A stretch of DNA of 64,000 nucleotides, taken from Hymenobacter jeollabukensis. Its GTDB lineage: Bacteria > Bacteroidota > Bacteroidia > Cytophagales > Hymenobacteraceae. The position numbers and the translations under genes are program-made. Where the stretch lies: positions 119,285 through 183,284 of the forward strand of contig NZ_VAJM01000015.1 of the NCBI RefSeq assembly GCF_005771675.1. The letters are read 5' to 3'. Below are positions 8,181 to 17,600 of the stretch, piece after piece. The notes beneath the pieces are model-generated. The model was not told the origin of the DNA. It ran no database searches and saw only the letters and a program-made list of their open reading frames with translations. Each line of letters starts with the position of its first letter. Positions within the stretch are counted from its first letter, which is position 1.

Positions 8181-8220
8181 CCTCAAAAACCTTGCAAGAA
8201 GCGACGTTTAGGCTCTTTTT
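8179..8220 (+). terminator. Possible intrinsic terminator after the mobilization operon
   Basis: AGCCT (8179-8183) plus AAAC (8187-8190) can pair with GTTT (8206-8209) plus AGGCT (8210-8214), giving an interrupted 9-bp stem followed by CTTTTT. It overlaps the coupling-protein stop codon. It would separate the mobilization operon from the Fic pair. Confidence 0.35.
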
Positions 8221-8259
8221 GCTGTTGAGTAAGTACCCGTCAACCCCAATTTGATTCCC

Positions 8260-8532
8260 ATGATGAAGAGCTTTTTCACGCCTGCCCCGGCCGGCCTCAC
8301 CCCCGAGCAGCTGACTGCCCGCCAGGAGCGGGAGCGACACGCCAACAACTCGATTGCCATCCTGATGAGCAACGGCCCTGCGCCCAGCCCGGAGGCCTTG
8401 GCCATCATGCAGCGGTACGTGGAGGGGGAGATAAGCATCGAGGAAGCCATTGAGCTTACTGACGCCATGCTGCTGGCCCGATATCGGCCGCAGGCGGATG
8501 GTGGTACCGCTGAGCCCAACCCCGCGCGCTAA
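8260..8532 (+). CDS. VbhA-like Fic antitoxin with altered inhibitory motif
   Basis: This 90-aa protein starts at ATG 8260 (a second ATG follows). Its core NNSIAILMSNGPAPSPEALA, followed by MQRYVEGE, aligns well by eye with Bartonella VbhA, the antitoxin that blocks the ATP site of the Fic toxin VbhT. In VbhA the inhibitory motif is SxxxEG. At the equivalent place this protein reads ILMSNG, so the conserved Ser is Ile and the key Glu is Asn. Its stop overlaps the fic start by one base (TAATG at 8530-8534), typical of a coupled toxin-antitoxin pair. Whether it still inhibits is open. Confidence 0.7.
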   Translation: MMKSFFTPAPAGLTPEQLTARQERERHANNSIAILMSNGPAPSPEALAIMQRYVEGEISIEEAIELTDAMLLARYRPQADGGTAEPNPAR

Positions 8533-9911
8533 TGGTTGCCGGCGACCGATTCAGCGACGAGCACGGAGTACGGATAAACCGGCTGGGTATTACCGACCCC
8601 CAGCAGTTGGCCCAGGCCGAAACCGACTCATCGCTGCTGCGCCTGCAGCTGCTCAACGTGCAGGGCGGCATTCCCGGCGGGCGCTACGACCACGCCCACC
8701 TCAAACAGGTGCACCAGAAGCTGTTCGAGGGCGTCTACCAGTGGGCCGGCGAAACCCGGGCCGACCGGGAGTTTCAGGGGCACAAGCCCACGTACGTCAC
8801 GGGTTTTAAGGAAACGATGACCTACGCGCCCTACAAAGAGATTGAGCAGCGCCTGAACGCCATCGGCGAGCAGCTGGGCCAGGAGAACCACCTGAAGGGA
8901 CTGCCGGCGGAGAAGTTTGCCGAGCGGGCCGCCTACTACCTTGACCAGTACAATCACACTCATGCCTTTAGGGACGGCAACGGGCGTACGCTGCAGGCTA
9001 CGTTCGTGCAGTTGGGCAAGGAAGCCGGCTATCAGGTTGACTTTGCCCGCATCGACCCGGCCACGCTCAACCGTGCCCGCGACCTGGCTATGGTGCGTCC
9101 GCACGCGCCCGAGGAAGCCGCCAAGAACCTGCAGGTACTAAAGGCTATGTTTGAGCAGATAATTAGTCCGGCGCCGGGCCTTGAGGCTGAAAGGCTGCGT
9201 GACCCCAGCCAGGCGCGGCCGCTGGCAGCCTTATCCCCGCAGATGCAGGCGATGGATGCCCGGCGTGAGCTGGAAGTGACGGGCTACCGGGTGATGGACA
9301 TTGTAGCTAATATGCCCGGCGCCGGCAATTACGAGAAGGGTGTAGCGGTGGGAAAGGGGGTGGAGGTGACCAACCTGAATCCAGCGGCTGTTCAGACTCA
9401 TCTGGCGCAATTTCAAGAGGCAGCAGAGAAGATTGTTAAGCATCCCGCCCTGCAGGGACCTGATGCCCGCCAAGACCAGACGGATGCTAGGCGGTTTCGG
9501 GAAGCGGCCGGCCATGTAAGCGCAATTGCCCGGCAGCAGAGCACTGGTCAGCAAACTCAGCAAGAGTTAGGAGAGGAATTATCCACTCATAAGCAAGCCC
9601 AGGCCGCATTCGGGGCGGCAGCCATGCAGCTGGCCCGGGGCCTACGCGAGCACGGGGAGCCGCTGGCCGCCGCTCGCCTGCAGGAAACAATCCGCCACGT
9701 GGATCGCAATCCGTATTTAGGAGGTTTGAACCGTGAAAATGTCGACCGGGCAATGGAAACAGCTGAAAAGCTGCCTCCGCTCAACAATAGTCGTTCGCTG
9801 GAGGAGTTGCGCAATGCCGTAACGGTATTGCAACTGCCTATCCAGGCGACAGAGCGGCAATCTGCTAGCCCCTACCAGACCGCCCGGGGGGCCGACCAGT
9901 TGGAGCGATGA
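8532..9911 (+). CDS. Fic-domain protein (VbhT-like putative AMP-transferase toxin)
   Basis: The Fic domain covers about residues 25-210. Its core motif is HAFRDGNGRTLQ (144-155); the family consensus is HxFx(D/E)GNGRxxR. The catalytic His, the acidic residue and GNGR are present, but the final Arg that contacts the nucleotide is Gln. Such enzymes usually AMPylate target proteins. A helical tail of about 250 residues of unknown function follows and does not resemble the BID secretion domain. The pair follows the coupling protein, as vbhA/vbhT do near conjugation genes, so it could be a transfer-linked toxin or addiction module. Confidence 0.8.
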   Translation: MVAGDRFSDEHGVRINRLGITDPQQLAQAETDSSLLRLQLLNVQGGIPGGRYDHAHLKQVHQKLFEGVYQWAGETRADREFQGHKPTYVTGFKETMTYAPYKEIEQRLNAIGEQLGQENHLKGLPAEKFAERAAYYLDQYNHTHAFRDGNGRTLQATFVQLGKEAGYQVDFARIDPATLNRARDLAMVRPHAPEEAAKNLQVLKAMFEQIISPAPGLEAERLRDPSQARPLAALSPQMQAMDARRELEVTGYRVMDIVANMPGAGNYEKGVAVGKGVEVTNLNPAAVQTHLAQFQEAAEKIVKHPALQGPDARQDQTDARRFREAAGHVSAIARQQSTGQQTQQELGEELSTHKQAQAAFGAAAMQLARGLREHGEPLAAARLQETIRHVDRNPYLGGLNRENVDRAMETAEKLPPLNNSRSLEELRNAVTVLQLPIQATERQSASPYQTARGADQLER

Positions 9912-9998
9912 GCTTGCCGGCGGTTACTCCAGGCCGGGTAAGCTCGTCGCTAACAAAGTCAATCAGCGCGTCGCAGATAATGGATATTGATCGGGTGA

Positions 9999-10709
9999 TC
10001 ATCTTCTCCTTCTACCAAATAGGGTGCGTCTCCCGTAGCGGGCCTCCGCCTTGTCAAGCGCTTCTTCGGCTTTGGAAGACTCCGCAGGTGGTGGATACCG
10101 CTCGCGTAGCAGGTCATCCAGCAGATAATCCGGCGCATGAAAAATCACATCAAGACCAATGGTCTCCTCAAATCGGGCTCGCTCCGTTAGCTGGTGCTGA
10201 TACGCGTTGTAATACCCGTATTTGAGGTATACGAGCACTGAGTAGCGTCCATCGGTCAAATCATGAATGATGTTCTCCACATAGAACATGTATTCTTCGG
10301 TCACGGCCCTTAGGAAATCCAGTTGCAGCTGTTCGCCCACCCGGGGCGTGATAGGCAGGCGGCAGCTGAATGTCTGTGAGGCCCGCCGGCCGGTTAAAAT
10401 GAGTTGGTGCTCGACTTGCTTGAATACTATAGCGTCGGCGTCTGATTCCAGCAGATGTAGGTAAGCAGTATACAGCGTATCAAGCCAGCGACGGTATCTG
10501 GAAGGAGAAAGCCCTAAGTCCTGCTGTAGTTTCTTGCCCGTGGGAACCTTCGCGTCGCGATCAACGGCGAGTAGGGCTTTCGCCAAGGGCTGCCACTCAG
10601 CATTCTGCTCAGCAAGACGGCGCAACACTTCAGGTACTGTTACCAAGTCACGCGTCATTTCCTCCGACTTCATCGGGGGCTTTTCGTCCGATTGAAAAGA
10701 TCTCGGCAT
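9999..10709 (-). CDS. Hypothetical protein, 236 aa
   Basis: Not recognised. ATG at 10709-10707. The N-terminal third looks helical and includes a possible helix-turn-helix (KLQQDLGLSPSRYRRWLDTL, about residues 60-79). The central part mixes strands and helices (YMFYVENIIHDLTDGRYSVL), and the C-terminus is strongly basic (RYGRRTLFGRRRR). It stands alone, convergent with the fic gene and separated from the next minus-strand gene by 466 bp. It may be the first cargo gene beyond the plasmid backbone. Confidence 0.6.
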   Translation of the reverse strand: MPRSFQSDEKPPMKSEEMTRDLVTVPEVLRRLAEQNAEWQPLAKALLAVDRDAKVPTGKKLQQDLGLSPSRYRRWLDTLYTAYLHLLESDADAIVFKQVEHQLILTGRRASQTFSCRLPITPRVGEQLQLDFLRAVTEEYMFYVENIIHDLTDGRYSVLVYLKYGYYNAYQHQLTERARFEETIGLDVIFHAPDYLLDDLLRERYPPPAESSKAEEALDKAEARYGRRTLFGRRRR

Positions 10710-10886
10710 GATAAAGGTGTAGTTAGGCGGCAGAAGGAAGACTTGGTTATTTGTGTGTCCACCCAGTAATACAATAACTGCCTCCTTTACTTAACATGAC
10801 TCTAGGCCACGAACTTGTTAGGTTTCTGAAGATATAAAAATCAATATTGAACTGTAAAAGATGGCTTACTATCATCCTAGCTTGTT

Positions 10887-11165
10887 GTGACCAATCACAA
10901 CGGAAGCAATGAAAGTGAATTACTAGGTTCTGAGCATACCCAAGGCTGCGTTATCTCTGCGGCGCTGGGAAGTTGCTCCACTAGCGAACACGTTTGGAGG
11001 CAAGCTGTGGTGGGTTGGCATGAGGCAGATCTCCTGTTTGTTGAGCTCAAGCGTCGCAAGCAAGTCCGGGTTTGCTCCACACAGCATCGTTGGTTGGGTG
11101 CTGCACTTCAAACTGGCCTAAACTCCAAGAACTTTCTGCTGGTGGACTGGGATTACGCTGAATGA
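10887..11165 (+). pseudogene. VRR-NUC nuclease C-terminal remnant
   Basis: A 92-codon frame starts at GTG 10887 with no convincing ribosome binding site. The first half looks unstructured. The second half resembles the end of a VRR-NUC (PD-(D/E)XK) nuclease: ADLLFVELKRRKQVR supplies D and ExK, followed by STQHRWLGAALQTGL and FLLVDWDYAE. The conserved upstream part is missing and the sequence before it is AT-rich and noncoding, so this looks like a truncated relic. A short active gene is possible but less likely. Confidence 0.4.
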
Positions 11166-11175
11166 GAACATTTAC

Positions 11176-11850
11176 TTATACGTTCTGCCCCTGGTCGTTA
11201 TTGTGAACCGATGCTTGCGTCGACAAGCGCTGGCGCCATACGGCAGCTAGCGCGAGGGCCACGGGCTTAAATTCCTTTACCGAATACTCATCGGTTTTAG
11301 CGTTGTTGCACCAGTAGCAGCAAAGTGCTACGTTATTCCCGGTATAGCCCTGCTCAGGATCTCGACAGTCAAACTCAAAGGTGCTTCCCCGGGTGCTGAG
11401 CCGTTTAGTGCGAACCAGGCCACGTTCGATTAGTTCACGAAAATCGCTTTCCGTGAGCTCACAGTATTCGCAGGCCAGCTCACCGGTCTGCGAGCTAACC
11501 AGCTGACTGAACTCTTCGGCGCTAAGGCAGTGATGCTGGTTATGAATCGATTGCAGCTCAGCTTCTAGGGCGGGGTTTTCCGCCCGCCATTGCCGGATGG
11601 CGATTTCTAGACACTGCACGGTTTGACCGTGAGCAAACGGTTCGCCGAGGCTGCGGGCCTGGTGGGAGCGTAAGTACGCGGCTCTTTCCTCTGCTGCCGG
11701 GTGAAAGCAACGATACTCGTCCTGACGGATATGCTGCAGCCTTCCGTCCACGCTCCGCAGGTAGATCGTGGTAAGGAACAGGTCGAGATGGCGCGCAAAG
11801 CTACGCTTGCGAATAGCACTGAATCGCGTGTAAAGAGGATGAGTTGGCAT
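11176..11850 (-). CDS. HNH-type endonuclease-like protein, 224 aa
   Basis: The start is ATG at 11850-11848; an upstream TTG would overlap the preceding gene. The C-terminal part holds a zinc-binding HNH-like core: CEYCELTESD, then about 40 residues later NNVALCCYWCNNAKTDEYSV, where two Cys pairs would bind structural zinc and N-x2-K closes the fold. A clear catalytic His-His pair is not visible. The N-terminal 110 residues are helical and basic (FSAIRKRSFARHLDLFL) and contain no recognised domain. It lies 41 bp downstream of another HNH gene, probably in one transcript. Confidence 0.65.
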   Translation of the reverse strand: MPTHPLYTRFSAIRKRSFARHLDLFLTTIYLRSVDGRLQHIRQDEYRCFHPAAEERAAYLRSHQARSLGEPFAHGQTVQCLEIAIRQWRAENPALEAELQSIHNQHHCLSAEEFSQLVSSQTGELACEYCELTESDFRELIERGLVRTKRLSTRGSTFEFDCRDPEQGYTGNNVALCCYWCNNAKTDEYSVKEFKPVALALAAVWRQRLSTQASVHNNDQGQNV

Positions 11851-11891
11851 TATCGAACTCAATTGGGATGCTAGTCTGCTTTCTGCCAGCC

Positions 11892-12800
11892 TCAATCACA
11901 GAATTTATTGCTTTTACTCAGGTTACAGTCTGCGCACAGAGTTTGCAGATTACGCAGCTCCGTCAAACCTCCCAGCGAGTACGGCACTTTATGGTCGATC
12001 TGTAGTTTGGCGCCCTCAGCCGGTCCGTTACCGCACGCCACGCACTTGAAGTCATGTGCCTTCAACACCCGGTAGCGCATGCTCAGCGGAATCGCCCGCT
12101 TGCTCTTATTTGCCACAATCCGTGGTGGCAGGCTCATCACCGCATCGTCCGGTTTGGCAATAGCATCCTCGGAAAGCAGAAAAGAAGGAAGAATTTCTAG
12201 TTGATAGCCTTTATTGCCCTGGTAGTGCCCTTTAAGCACAGAAACCACCAAAAAGTCATTGAGCAGATCCTGGGCAGTGGTGTTCACCAGTTTTTTCCGG
12301 GCCGGGTCATAGATGCCGAGCAGCAGATCATTGTTTTCGGTTACATCGTATCCAAGCCGGCGCAGGTGCTGGCAAAAGACGGCTTGCTTTTGCCGGCGAT
12401 GAGCTTGCGCCAGGGAGGGGTTGCCCTGGTACTGTTCCGCAAACCTGATTTTCTGCGTCAAGTAAATTACGCTACCGCTTTCCTTCTCGGTAGTCAGGTT
12501 CAGAGAAAACACCATGCCTTGTGTGTTGCCCATGCGGGTATAACAAAAGAGGCGGTAGTGGCCTGCCGAGTTCAGGTATAGCTGCAGCGAAACCTGCAAG
12601 TTTCCCTCGAGCAAGGGGAAAGAGTACTCGTGCTCATTGGCTAGCAAATCAATTCCTTGTTGATTATACTGAATGCTGTCGTTAACCCCCTTGACACATG
12701 GTAGTAAAAACTTACCAAATCGAAGATGACCGGACAGCTTGGCCTTCATCAAAAGCTGAGCAAAACCCGTAGCGTCGGTGTGCGATTCAAGGGGAAACAT
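11892..12800 (-). CDS. HNH endonuclease domain protein, 302 aa
   Basis: The C-terminal 60 residues are a classical HNH domain: RYRVLKAHDFKCVACGNGP, then LQIDHKVPYSLGG, LRNLQTLCADCNLSKSNKF. Two CxxC pairs bind zinc and DH is the catalytic core. The first 230 residues are mostly beta-rich with no recognised family and may sense or bind DNA. ATG at 12800 is preferred over a TTG 114 bases upstream. Such fusions are common in restriction and anti-phage loci. It is followed closely by another HNH-like gene. Confidence 0.75.
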   Translation of the reverse strand: MFPLESHTDATGFAQLLMKAKLSGHLRFGKFLLPCVKGVNDSIQYNQQGIDLLANEHEYSFPLLEGNLQVSLQLYLNSAGHYRLFCYTRMGNTQGMVFSLNLTTEKESGSVIYLTQKIRFAEQYQGNPSLAQAHRRQKQAVFCQHLRRLGYDVTENNDLLLGIYDPARKKLVNTTAQDLLNDFLVVSVLKGHYQGNKGYQLEILPSFLLSEDAIAKPDDAVMSLPPRIVANKSKRAIPLSMRYRVLKAHDFKCVACGNGPAEGAKLQIDHKVPYSLGGLTELRNLQTLCADCNLSKSNKFCD

Positions 12801-12987
12801 GATTGATAAATTGGACAGATGAGGTATTAGATGTATTGACAGAAGAATGGGTAATCCACCGGTGGTAAAGTGTTCTGAGAGAAGCGACAGGAGCTGATCA
12901 GATAGTAAGGGCAAAGGCTGGGGAGTTTGCTAAACAGGACCGTTAACGCTACCAAGTCGTTGGGACACAAGCAAGCTTAGTAATGGA

Positions 12988-13998
12988 CTAGCTAAATCGA
13001 AGCAACGGCTCGATTTCGGATAGCTCGTACTCCAAGCGGATGTTATCAATGATCTGGTTATCAAACCAAGCATTGTCAAAGCTGTAGCGTCCGTCCACCC
13101 AGTGAAACCCGTCCGCCTCATCGTAAAACACATACCCATTTGCCCAAAGCCAAGCGAGGCGGATGAGCTGCTCCAGCTGTTCCGGCCCGAGCTCACAGGG
13201 GGCCACTTGTTGCAGGTGCGTTTCGCAAGCTGTGCGTACGCTCAAGGGTAAATCTGCCGGATTAAATTCCTGAAAAGTAAGTTGAGCAGCCCGGCGCTGG
13301 GCCGCTTGGGAAGCAATGCCTTGCTCGCTCAGCACCTCATCTAGGTAATTGCTAAGCTCTAATTCATCCTGTACCTGCGCTACCCGCTTACCAAACCAGG
13401 TTTCAGTTTCGGGCGTTTCCCCGGTGAGGGCCAGGCGCCAGTTCAGCAAGTCGTACTCGTCGGCGGCGAGCAAGTGGGCGTTGCTGACGAACTGCCACTG
13501 CGCGGTAGATGTGCGGTACAGGGTGGTGCTACTGAATATGTTTTGATCTAACCAGCGCCATGTTCCATCGGCCCGTAGCGTAAGTGAACGGCCGTCGCAG
13601 CACGGTAGATCCAGTGTAGCGGGTTGCGTTTCTTCTTGCCACCAGGCGGGTGTTAGCACTTCATCTGCCAGCCAGTTTGTGGCAGCGCATAGTGCGCCAA
13701 AATAGAGGTGAGGGTTGGGAAATTCACGCCTAATGAAGGCAACGACCGTAGCATCATCTTCCAGCACACAGCTCAGCTCATCGTCTTCACTCAAGGGCAC
13801 AAAGCCTGAAAAGCTAGCCGGTAATTCTTCGGTTACAAGTTGTCCTGAAGGGGCAATTACTCCGCAAATGGCGTCGCGACGGTAAGCCCACCAGTTATGC
13901 CCCAGGGGCCAGACGATATCCTGTTCTACAGGTAATACCAATTGCGAGCCATTGCGCAACCCTTGCAAGCCGTTACGCTGAAGTAGTTCTAGCGCCAT
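12988..13998 (-). CDS. Hypothetical protein, 336 aa, acidic
   Basis: Not recognised. ATG at 13998. The protein is acidic and rich in Trp and Leu. It has a beta-rich N-terminal half (LPVEQDIVWPLGHNWWAYRR) and a helical C-terminal half (LEQLIRLAWLWANGYVF). It contains no zinc cluster, NTPase motif or membrane segment. It begins the minus-strand group that also encodes two HNH proteins, and lies back to back with the UvrD-like operon. It could be a specificity or regulatory subunit of either. Confidence 0.6.
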   Translation of the reverse strand: MALELLQRNGLQGLRNGSQLVLPVEQDIVWPLGHNWWAYRRDAICGVIAPSGQLVTEELPASFSGFVPLSEDDELSCVLEDDATVVAFIRREFPNPHLYFGALCAATNWLADEVLTPAWWQEETQPATLDLPCCDGRSLTLRADGTWRWLDQNIFSSTTLYRTSTAQWQFVSNAHLLAADEYDLLNWRLALTGETPETETWFGKRVAQVQDELELSNYLDEVLSEQGIASQAAQRRAAQLTFQEFNPADLPLSVRTACETHLQQVAPCELGPEQLEQLIRLAWLWANGYVFYDEADGFHWVDGRYSFDNAWFDNQIIDNIRLEYELSEIEPLLRFS

Positions 13999-14032
13999 GC
14001 TGTAGTTATTTTGTGAAAATACGGCTAAATAT

Positions 14033-14063
14033 GCGGGCTTTATTTCCCAAAAAGAAAGCCCGC
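14033..14063. terminator. Strong hairpin in the divergent region
   Basis: GCGGGCTTT (14033-14041) and AAAGCCCGC (14055-14063) form a perfect 9-bp stem with a 13-base loop, followed on the plus strand by GTTTTCC. It looks like an intrinsic terminator but sits between two divergent genes, where no transcript should end. It may be a relic of a lost gene, an attenuator in the leader of the plus-strand operon, or an insulator. Confidence 0.5.
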
Positions 14064-14107
14064 GTTTTCCCTAACGCATTCATCTCTCGTGTTTGATTTC
14101 GGGTTAG

Positions 14108-14632
14108 TTGGTCCAGCTAACAACCGACCTTGTTACTGCTTGTCCCCTCGTGCTTGATATTGTTAATATTCCACCTTGGGTGTGGGAGCGCAGTCGGCCC
14201 GCTGATGAGCGGGTGCAGGGTGTGCTTCAAAGCTGGCGTGAGGCATCAGTTGCCGAGCGGGGTACTTCTGACAAGCGTATCGACGGTGCCCTGCGCATCG
14301 TATTAGATAGGGTGCGTACCTCCCACCTGCCGCAGCTCAACAGCCCCCTGTGCGCTTTGGATGGGTACTGCTACCTATTTCCCAAAGGCTGGAGCCAGGC
14401 ATTATCCGCCACCGATCTGCACCTGCTGGGCACGGCGACGGAATTCGTCGTGCACTCCTACCAGCGCGATCCGCTGGCCTGGGCGCAAGCCCTGCGAGCC
14501 CACCCGCAACACCATTCCAACCGCGTGGGAATGGACGACTGGGCCGCGCAAATTCTGCACGATTACCGAGTTCGTCATTTCACACTGGCTGTCTGGCTTG
14601 CCGGCAGGGGCCTGCTGGATATTGACCAATGA
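14108..14632 (+). CDS. Hypothetical 174-aa protein preceding the UvrD-like helicase
   Basis: Not recognised. The frame opens with TTG at 14108; GTG at 14150 (giving 160 aa) is a plausible start and no ATG is available near the N-terminus. The protein reads as mostly helical, with a conserved-looking core (DGYCYLFPKGWSQALSATDL) and a C-terminal WLAGRGLLDIDQ segment. It ends 33 bp before the helicase gene on the same strand, so it is probably cotranscribed and may be a helicase partner. Confidence 0.55.
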   Translation: MVQLTTDLVTACPLVLDIVNIPPWVWERSRPADERVQGVLQSWREASVAERGTSDKRIDGALRIVLDRVRTSHLPQLNSPLCALDGYCYLFPKGWSQALSATDLHLLGTATEFVVHSYQRDPLAWAQALRAHPQHHSNRVGMDDWAAQILHDYRVRHFTLAVWLAGRGLLDIDQ

Positions 14633-14665
14633 CCATTCAATTGCTAGTAATCCCAACTTCGATCT

Positions 14666-17600
14666 ATGCTCGACGGCTCCCCACCTATCCGCTTAACGGC
14701 CACCACAGCCGCTTTTGCCACTGAATTTGCTCGTCTGAATACCGCCCAGCGCCGGGCCGTGGAGCACCCCGACGGCCCGGTGCTGGTCGTAGCCGGTCCA
14801 GGCACTGGTAAAACCCAGTTGCTGGCGGCCCGCGTGGCCTGGCTGCTGCAGCATCCCGAGATGCAGGTACAGGCTCCCGAAATTCTGTGCCTGACCTATA
14901 CGGAAGCCGCCGCGCACAACATGCGCCAGCGCCTGTTGCGCTTTATCGGTCCCGAGGCTCACCGCGTGGCCATTCACACGTTTCACAGCTTTTGCCACCA
15001 GCTCATTCAAGAAAACGCCGACTACTTTGGCTACCATGATTTGGCGCCCGTGTCGGAGCTAGAAACGGAGGATGTGCTGCGTCAGCTCATTGACGCGCTG
15101 CCGGCCGGCAACGTGCTGCGGCGCGTTGGCGAAGCCGCGTATTACGAGGTGCCGCGACTGAGCAAGCTTTTCGCCGTGATGAAGAAGGAGGACTGGTCAC
15201 CAGCCCAACTGGCGGAGGCTATTCGGGTGCACGTAGAAGGGCTACCTCACCGGTCCGAGTATCAGTACCAGAAATCCAGCGCCGGTAAGTATGCAAAGGG
15301 TGACCCCCGGCAGGGACTGATTGATGAGGAAGTAAAACGCATGACCGCGCTGGCGGCCGGGGTAGAACAATTTGAACCGTACCGGGAAGCGTTGCGCGCC
15401 CGCAGCCGGTATGATTTCGATGACATGCTGGGCTGGACACTGCAGGCCTTTGCCGAGCAGCCCGAGCTCCTGCTGCGCTACCAGGAGCGCTACCAGCACA
15501 TTCTGGTCGATGAATACCAGGATACCAACGGGGCCCAGAACCGCATCCTGCACACGCTGGCCAGCTACTGGGATAATCCCAACGTGTTTGCCGTGGGCGA
15601 TGACGACCAGAGCATCTTCCGCTTCCAGGGAGCCAGCGTGGCCAACGTGCTCGACTTCACCCGCCAGTACCCCCGCGCGGCCGTAGTGGTGCTGGAAGAT
15701 AATTACCGCTCTTCCGCAGCCGTGCTGCGGGCCGCCACCGCCCTGATCGGGCGCAACCAGGAGCGGCTGGTTGGCCAGCTGCCGGGGCTAAGCAAGCTGC
15801 TGCACGCCCGGCACCCCACGTTCGCGGATGCGGTTACCCCACCGGCCATCCGGCGCTTCCCCTCGCCCCTGCACGAAGCAGCCTGCATTGTGGCCGAGCT
15901 GGAAGCACTGCACCGCGCGGGCTTTCCCCTGCACCAGTGCGCCGTGCTCAGCCACGACCACGGGCAGGTAGATGACCTGGCCACGCTGCTCACGGCCCGG
16001 GGCGTACCATTTGCCCGCCGCCGGAAGGTGAACATCCTGTCGGAGGAGCCGCTGGCCAAGGGGCTGCGGGCCATCCTGACGTACCTGGCTGCGGAACTGC
16101 ACCAAGCGCACGGCGGGGAGTCGCACCTGTTTCAGCTGCTGCACCTGGACGCCCTGCGCCTGGCCCCCCTTGATTGTGCCCGCCTGGCGGCTGGTCTGCG
16201 CCGCCACAATCAGGGCCTGCCGCCGGAACAGCGGCTGCGCTGGCGTGATTGGCTGTCGCAGGTAACGGCAACCCCGGAACTGGCCACCACGCTGCAGCTC
16301 ACGGCCGAGGCCCGCACGGCGCTGGGGCGGGTAGTTGCCCTGCTGGAGCGCTGGCTCACGGCCGCTGCCAGCCTCCCACTGCCGGCCCTGGCGGAGCACA
16401 TCTGCCTCGAAACCCTGCTGCCTTGCCAGCTGGCTACGCATCCGCAGCCCGACCACTTGCTCGACGTGGCCCGCACCCTGCTGCAATTCGTGCGCACGGA
16501 ATGCCGCCGCCACCCCCTGTTGACGCTGGCAGGGCTGCTGGAGGTAATGACGATGCTGGAAAGGCTGCGGGAGGGCTTGCCACTGGAACGCAGCACCGGC
16601 ACGGCCTCGGCGGGGGTGCAGCTGCTGACGGCGCACGGGGCCAAAGGCTTGGAATTTGAACGGGTATGGCTGATTGGCTGCCACCAAAGCGTCTGGCTGA
16701 AGACGAAAGCCGGGGCCAGCTTCAAGCTGCCCGATGCGTTGCTGCCGGGCGCCACGGGCTCGCCTATTGAAGAGGCCCGGCGATTGTTCTTCGTGGGACT
16801 CACCCGGGCCCAGGAGCACCTGCTCATCAGCACCTGCGTCCAGGACCAGGCCGGCAAAGACCTCGCCGACTGCGAGTTTATTGCCGAGCTGCAGCAATAT
16901 GCCGGGCTGACTATCACCGATGTCGCGGTGCCCGCCGATGAACTGCTGCGCGCTCAGCTGCAGCTGCTGCCACCCCCACCGCCCCCGGCGGCCCTGCCCG
17001 ACCCCCGGGTGCTGGATGAGCTGCTAGCCGACTATTCGCTGAGTGCCACGCACCTGAACGCCTACCTGAAGTGCCCGGTGGCCTTCTACTACCAGCAGGT
17101 GCTGCGCGTGCCCGCTCCCCGCAACGAATACCTGCTTTTTGGCAGCTCCATGCACCACGCGCTGGAACAGGCTTTCCGCCAGGCGCAGGCTGATGTAGGA
17201 TTGCGGTTTGCCGATGCCGAAACGTTGGCGGCCATTTTTGCCGACCATTTCCGCCGCACCCGCCACGAACTGCCCGCCGCCACTTACGAGCGGTACCTGC
17301 ACCACGGCCGCACGCTGCTCACTGGCTACCATGCCCGGTATGCCGCGAGCTGGCCCGCTACGGCCGTGGTGGAGCATGCCGTCCGTCGGGCGGTGCTGCC
17401 CGATGGCATTGTGCTCAACGGCAAGTTGGACCGCCTCGACCCGCGCGCCGATGGCCGGGGGTACGACGTGCTGGATTACAAGACCGGCAAGTGGAAGAAA
17501 TATGACCCAAAGCGTCGCGCCGCTGCGCTGCCCGCCGGTGACCTGGAAGCCTGGCGCGCGGATGAAAAGACCCGGGGCGGCGACTACTGGCGGCAGGCCA

